A stretch of DNA of 64,000 nt. Origin: Corella eumyota. Taxonomy: Eukaryota; Chordata; Ascidiacea; Phlebobranchia; Corellidae. How positions within the stretch are numbered: the stretch's first letter is position 1; each line of letters opens with the position of its first letter. The notes beneath the pieces are model-generated. The model was given only the letters and a program-made list of their open reading frames with translations, had not been told where the DNA came from and searched no databases. The position numbers and the translations under genes were made by a program. Of the stretch, positions 62,001 through 64,000 are shown in pieces. The stretch covers positions 372,001 to 436,000 of the forward strand of contig OY720098.1 of NCBI GenBank assembly GCA_963082875.1, written 5' to 3'.

Positions 62001-64000
62001 AAGTGGCGCTGGGTCTTTTATACAAGGCCCGAGGTGTTTTATCAAGTTTATATAAAGTACGGGGTGTTTATATGAGGCCCGGGGTGTTTATATGGGGCTC
62101 GAGGTGTTTTATCAAGTTTATATAAAGTACGGGGTGTTTATATGAGGCCCGGGGTGTTTATATGAGGCCCGGGGTGTTTATACAAGGCCCGAGGCGTTTT
62201 ATACAAGTTTAAATGAGGCCAGGGTTGTTTTATACAAGTTTATATGAGGTACGGGGTGTTTATATTAGGCCCGAGGTATTTTATACAAGTTTATATAAAG
62301 TACGGGGTGTTTATATGAGGCCCGGGGTGTTTATATGAGGCCCGGGGTGTTTTACCGAGTTTATATGAGGCCCGGGGTGTTTATATGAGGCCCGAGGTAT
62401 TTTATACAAGTTTAAATGAGGCCAGGGTTGTTTTATACAAGTTTATATGAGGTACGGGGTGTTTATATTAGGCCCGAGGTATTTTATACAAGTTTAAATG
62501 AGGCCAGGGTTGTTTTATACAAGTTTATATGAGGTACGGGGTGTTTATATTAGGCCCGAGGTATTTTATACAAGTTTAAATGAGGCCAGGGTTGTTTTAT
62601 ACAAGTTTATATGAGGTACGGGGTGTTTATATTAGGCCCGAGGTATTTTATACAAGTTTAAATGAGGCCAGGGTTGTTTTATACAAGTTTATATGAGGTA
62701 CGGGGTGTTTATATTAGGCCCGAGGTATTTTATACAAGTTTAAATGAGGCCAGGGTTGTTTTATACAAGTTTATATGAGGTACGGGGTGTTTATATTAGG
62801 CCCGAGGTATTTTATACAAGTTTAAATGAGGCCAGGGTTGTTTTATACAAGTTTATATGAGGTACGGGGTGTTTATATGAGCCCCGGGGGGGTTTATATG
62901 AGGCCCGAGGTGTTTATGTGAGGCCTGAGGCGTTTTATCGAGTTTATATGAGGCCCGGGATGTTTATATGAGGCCCGGGATGTTTAAATAAGGCCCGGAG
63001 TGTTTAAATAAGGCCCGGGGTGTTTAAATAAGGCCCGGGGTGTTAAAATAAGGGCAGGGGTGTTTTGTACAAGTTTATGTGAGGCCCGGGGTGTTTATAT
63101 GAGGCCCGAGGCGTTTTACCGGGTTTATATGAGGCCCGAGGCGTTTTACCGAGTTTATATGAGGCCCGGGGTGTTTATATGAGGCCCGGGGTGTTTATAT
63201 GAGGCCTGAGGTGTTTAAATAAGGCCGGGGGTGTTTAAATAAGGCCAGGGGTGTTTAAATAAGGTCCGGGGTGTTTTATACGAGTTTTTATGAGACCCGG
63301 GGTGTTAAATGAGACCCGAGGTGTTTTATACAAATTTTTATGAGGCCCGAGATGTTCAAATGATGCCCGGGGTCTTTTATATGAGTTTTTATAATGCCCG
63401 GGGTGTTAAAATGAGGGCAGGGGTGTTTTATACGAGGTTATATAATCCCCAGGGTGTTTTATACGAGTTTTTATAAGGCCCGGGATATTTTATACGAATT
63501 TTTATGAGGCCCGGGGTGTTTTATACGAATTTTTATGAGGCCCAAGGTGTTGATATGGCGGCCGGGGTTTTAATATAAGGCCCGGGGTGTTTTAGATAAG
63601 TTTATATAAAGGCCGCGTTTATATAAGGCTCTAGTTGTTGGTTTTAACATCGAAAAAAATTTCAATTTTCAACTTTTATTGAATTAAATCGACCATCGAA
63701 TTTTTTTTGTCAACAAATTTTATGCATAAAATATATAGGCTATTAAAAGCAACAAATTACCATATTTTCAATATTGTATAAAAAACCACAGAAAAAGAGT
63801 TAAACAATAGACCTGAAAAAACTATTTTAGCAAGATTGTCGTTTTTCCGTTGCGACAACATTTTTGTGTCGTTTTTTTTTCTTCTAGTAACGTGTTCTGA
63901 ATAAATCTCGCAATAATACAAACCTTATATGGCACACTTTACATGTAAAAACTACAATTCTACTTTTAATTAGCTGATAATTTTATTACGTGATTTATTG
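59043..64000 (-). CDS. Gene N: BTB-BACK-Kelch protein, exons 5-12 only; 5' part beyond the window
   Basis: Exons present (5' to 3'): 61537-61388, 61270-61192, 61004-60913, 60728-60548, 60387-60244, 59680-59519, 59372-59219, 59151-59043. They sum to 1071 bp, 356 codons plus stop, all in phase. They encode the second half of BACK and the six kelch blades. Everything from 61538 to the window end is intron 4, which holds a second copy of the foldback element found in gene J. Blade 1 reads VGREG instead of VGGEG. The exon 10 donor is GTAAGT instead of the usual GTATGT. Exon 6 is the PQKVKG type and intron 7 matches gene L, but exon 5 and the start of intron 4 match gene J, so this copy is a mosaic. 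Exons 1-4 are not visible and the state of the gene is unknown. Confidence 0.82.
61770..64000. mobile_element. Second foldback element, in intron 4 of gene N, truncated by the window edge
   Basis: It starts with the same CGGTCCTACTAAAATA end next to the same GATTAATT (61762-61769), in the same place of intron 4 as in gene J. The left arm (to about 63,630) is about 1.86 kb against 2.7 kb, mainly from fewer 82-bp units and loss of about 0.5 kb of 20-bp motifs further in. The core follows to the window end. The right arm and right target duplication lie outside. Confidence 0.85.
62410..62902. repeat. 82-bp tandem repeat in the second element, 6 units
   Basis: Units start at 62410, 62492, 62574, 62656, 62738 and 62820. 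The sequence is the same as in the gene J element, with four fewer units. Confidence 0.88.

Noticed and set aside
1-64000. A CRISPR-like or satellite reading of the 4.2-kb periodicity
   Set aside because: The period is a complete multi-exon gene with conserved splice sites and frames, not a satellite, and nothing prokaryotic is present.

Overview
This is animal nuclear DNA: very AT-rich, with short GT-AG introns and no bacterial, viral or RNA-gene signals. All the coding sequence belongs to one family. Fourteen copies of a twelve-exon BTB-BACK-Kelch gene (KLHL-type, the substrate adaptors of CUL3 ubiquitin ligases) lie head to tail on the minus strand, one about every 4.2-4.4 kb. I name them A to N from low to high coordinate. 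A is cut by the left edge (exons 1-9 present) and N by the right edge (exons 5-12 present). A tunicate or another AT-rich marine invertebrate would fit, but the sequence alone does not fix the species.

The gene model was built by reading exons whose phases join exactly. Typical exon sizes are 62, 124, 154, 218, 150, 79, 95, 181, 144, 162, 154 and 106 bp. They give about 540 residues: BTB (about 20-114), 3-box/BACK (about 115-255) and six kelch blades (about 264-542). B, C, E, G, H, I, K and M read open from start to stop. D has three disabling changes. F has lost a splice donor, J a splice acceptor, and L has a nonsense codon. A has lost 23 residues of its BTB domain in frame.

Between the genes lie 0.5-0.6 kb AT-rich spacers of two alternating sequence types. 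The A-B spacer is longer because it carries a 541-bp hAT-like miniature transposon with a 5-bp target duplication. Intron 4 of J holds a 3.95-kb foldback element: long inverted arms made of a GC-rich 20-bp motif around an AT-rich core, flanked by an 8-bp target duplication. Intron 4 of N holds the same element at the same site, running off the window. One insertion has therefore been copied along the array.

The BTB and BACK parts are almost the same in every copy. In the propeller, differences concentrate in each blade at the residues just before strand A and in the loop after the Gly-Gly pair, the rim where kelch adaptors bind targets. Blocks of exons and introns are also shared between non-neighbouring copies. 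I read the locus as an array that keeps the ligase-facing half constant, varies the target-facing half, and mixes copies by gene conversion or unequal exchange.
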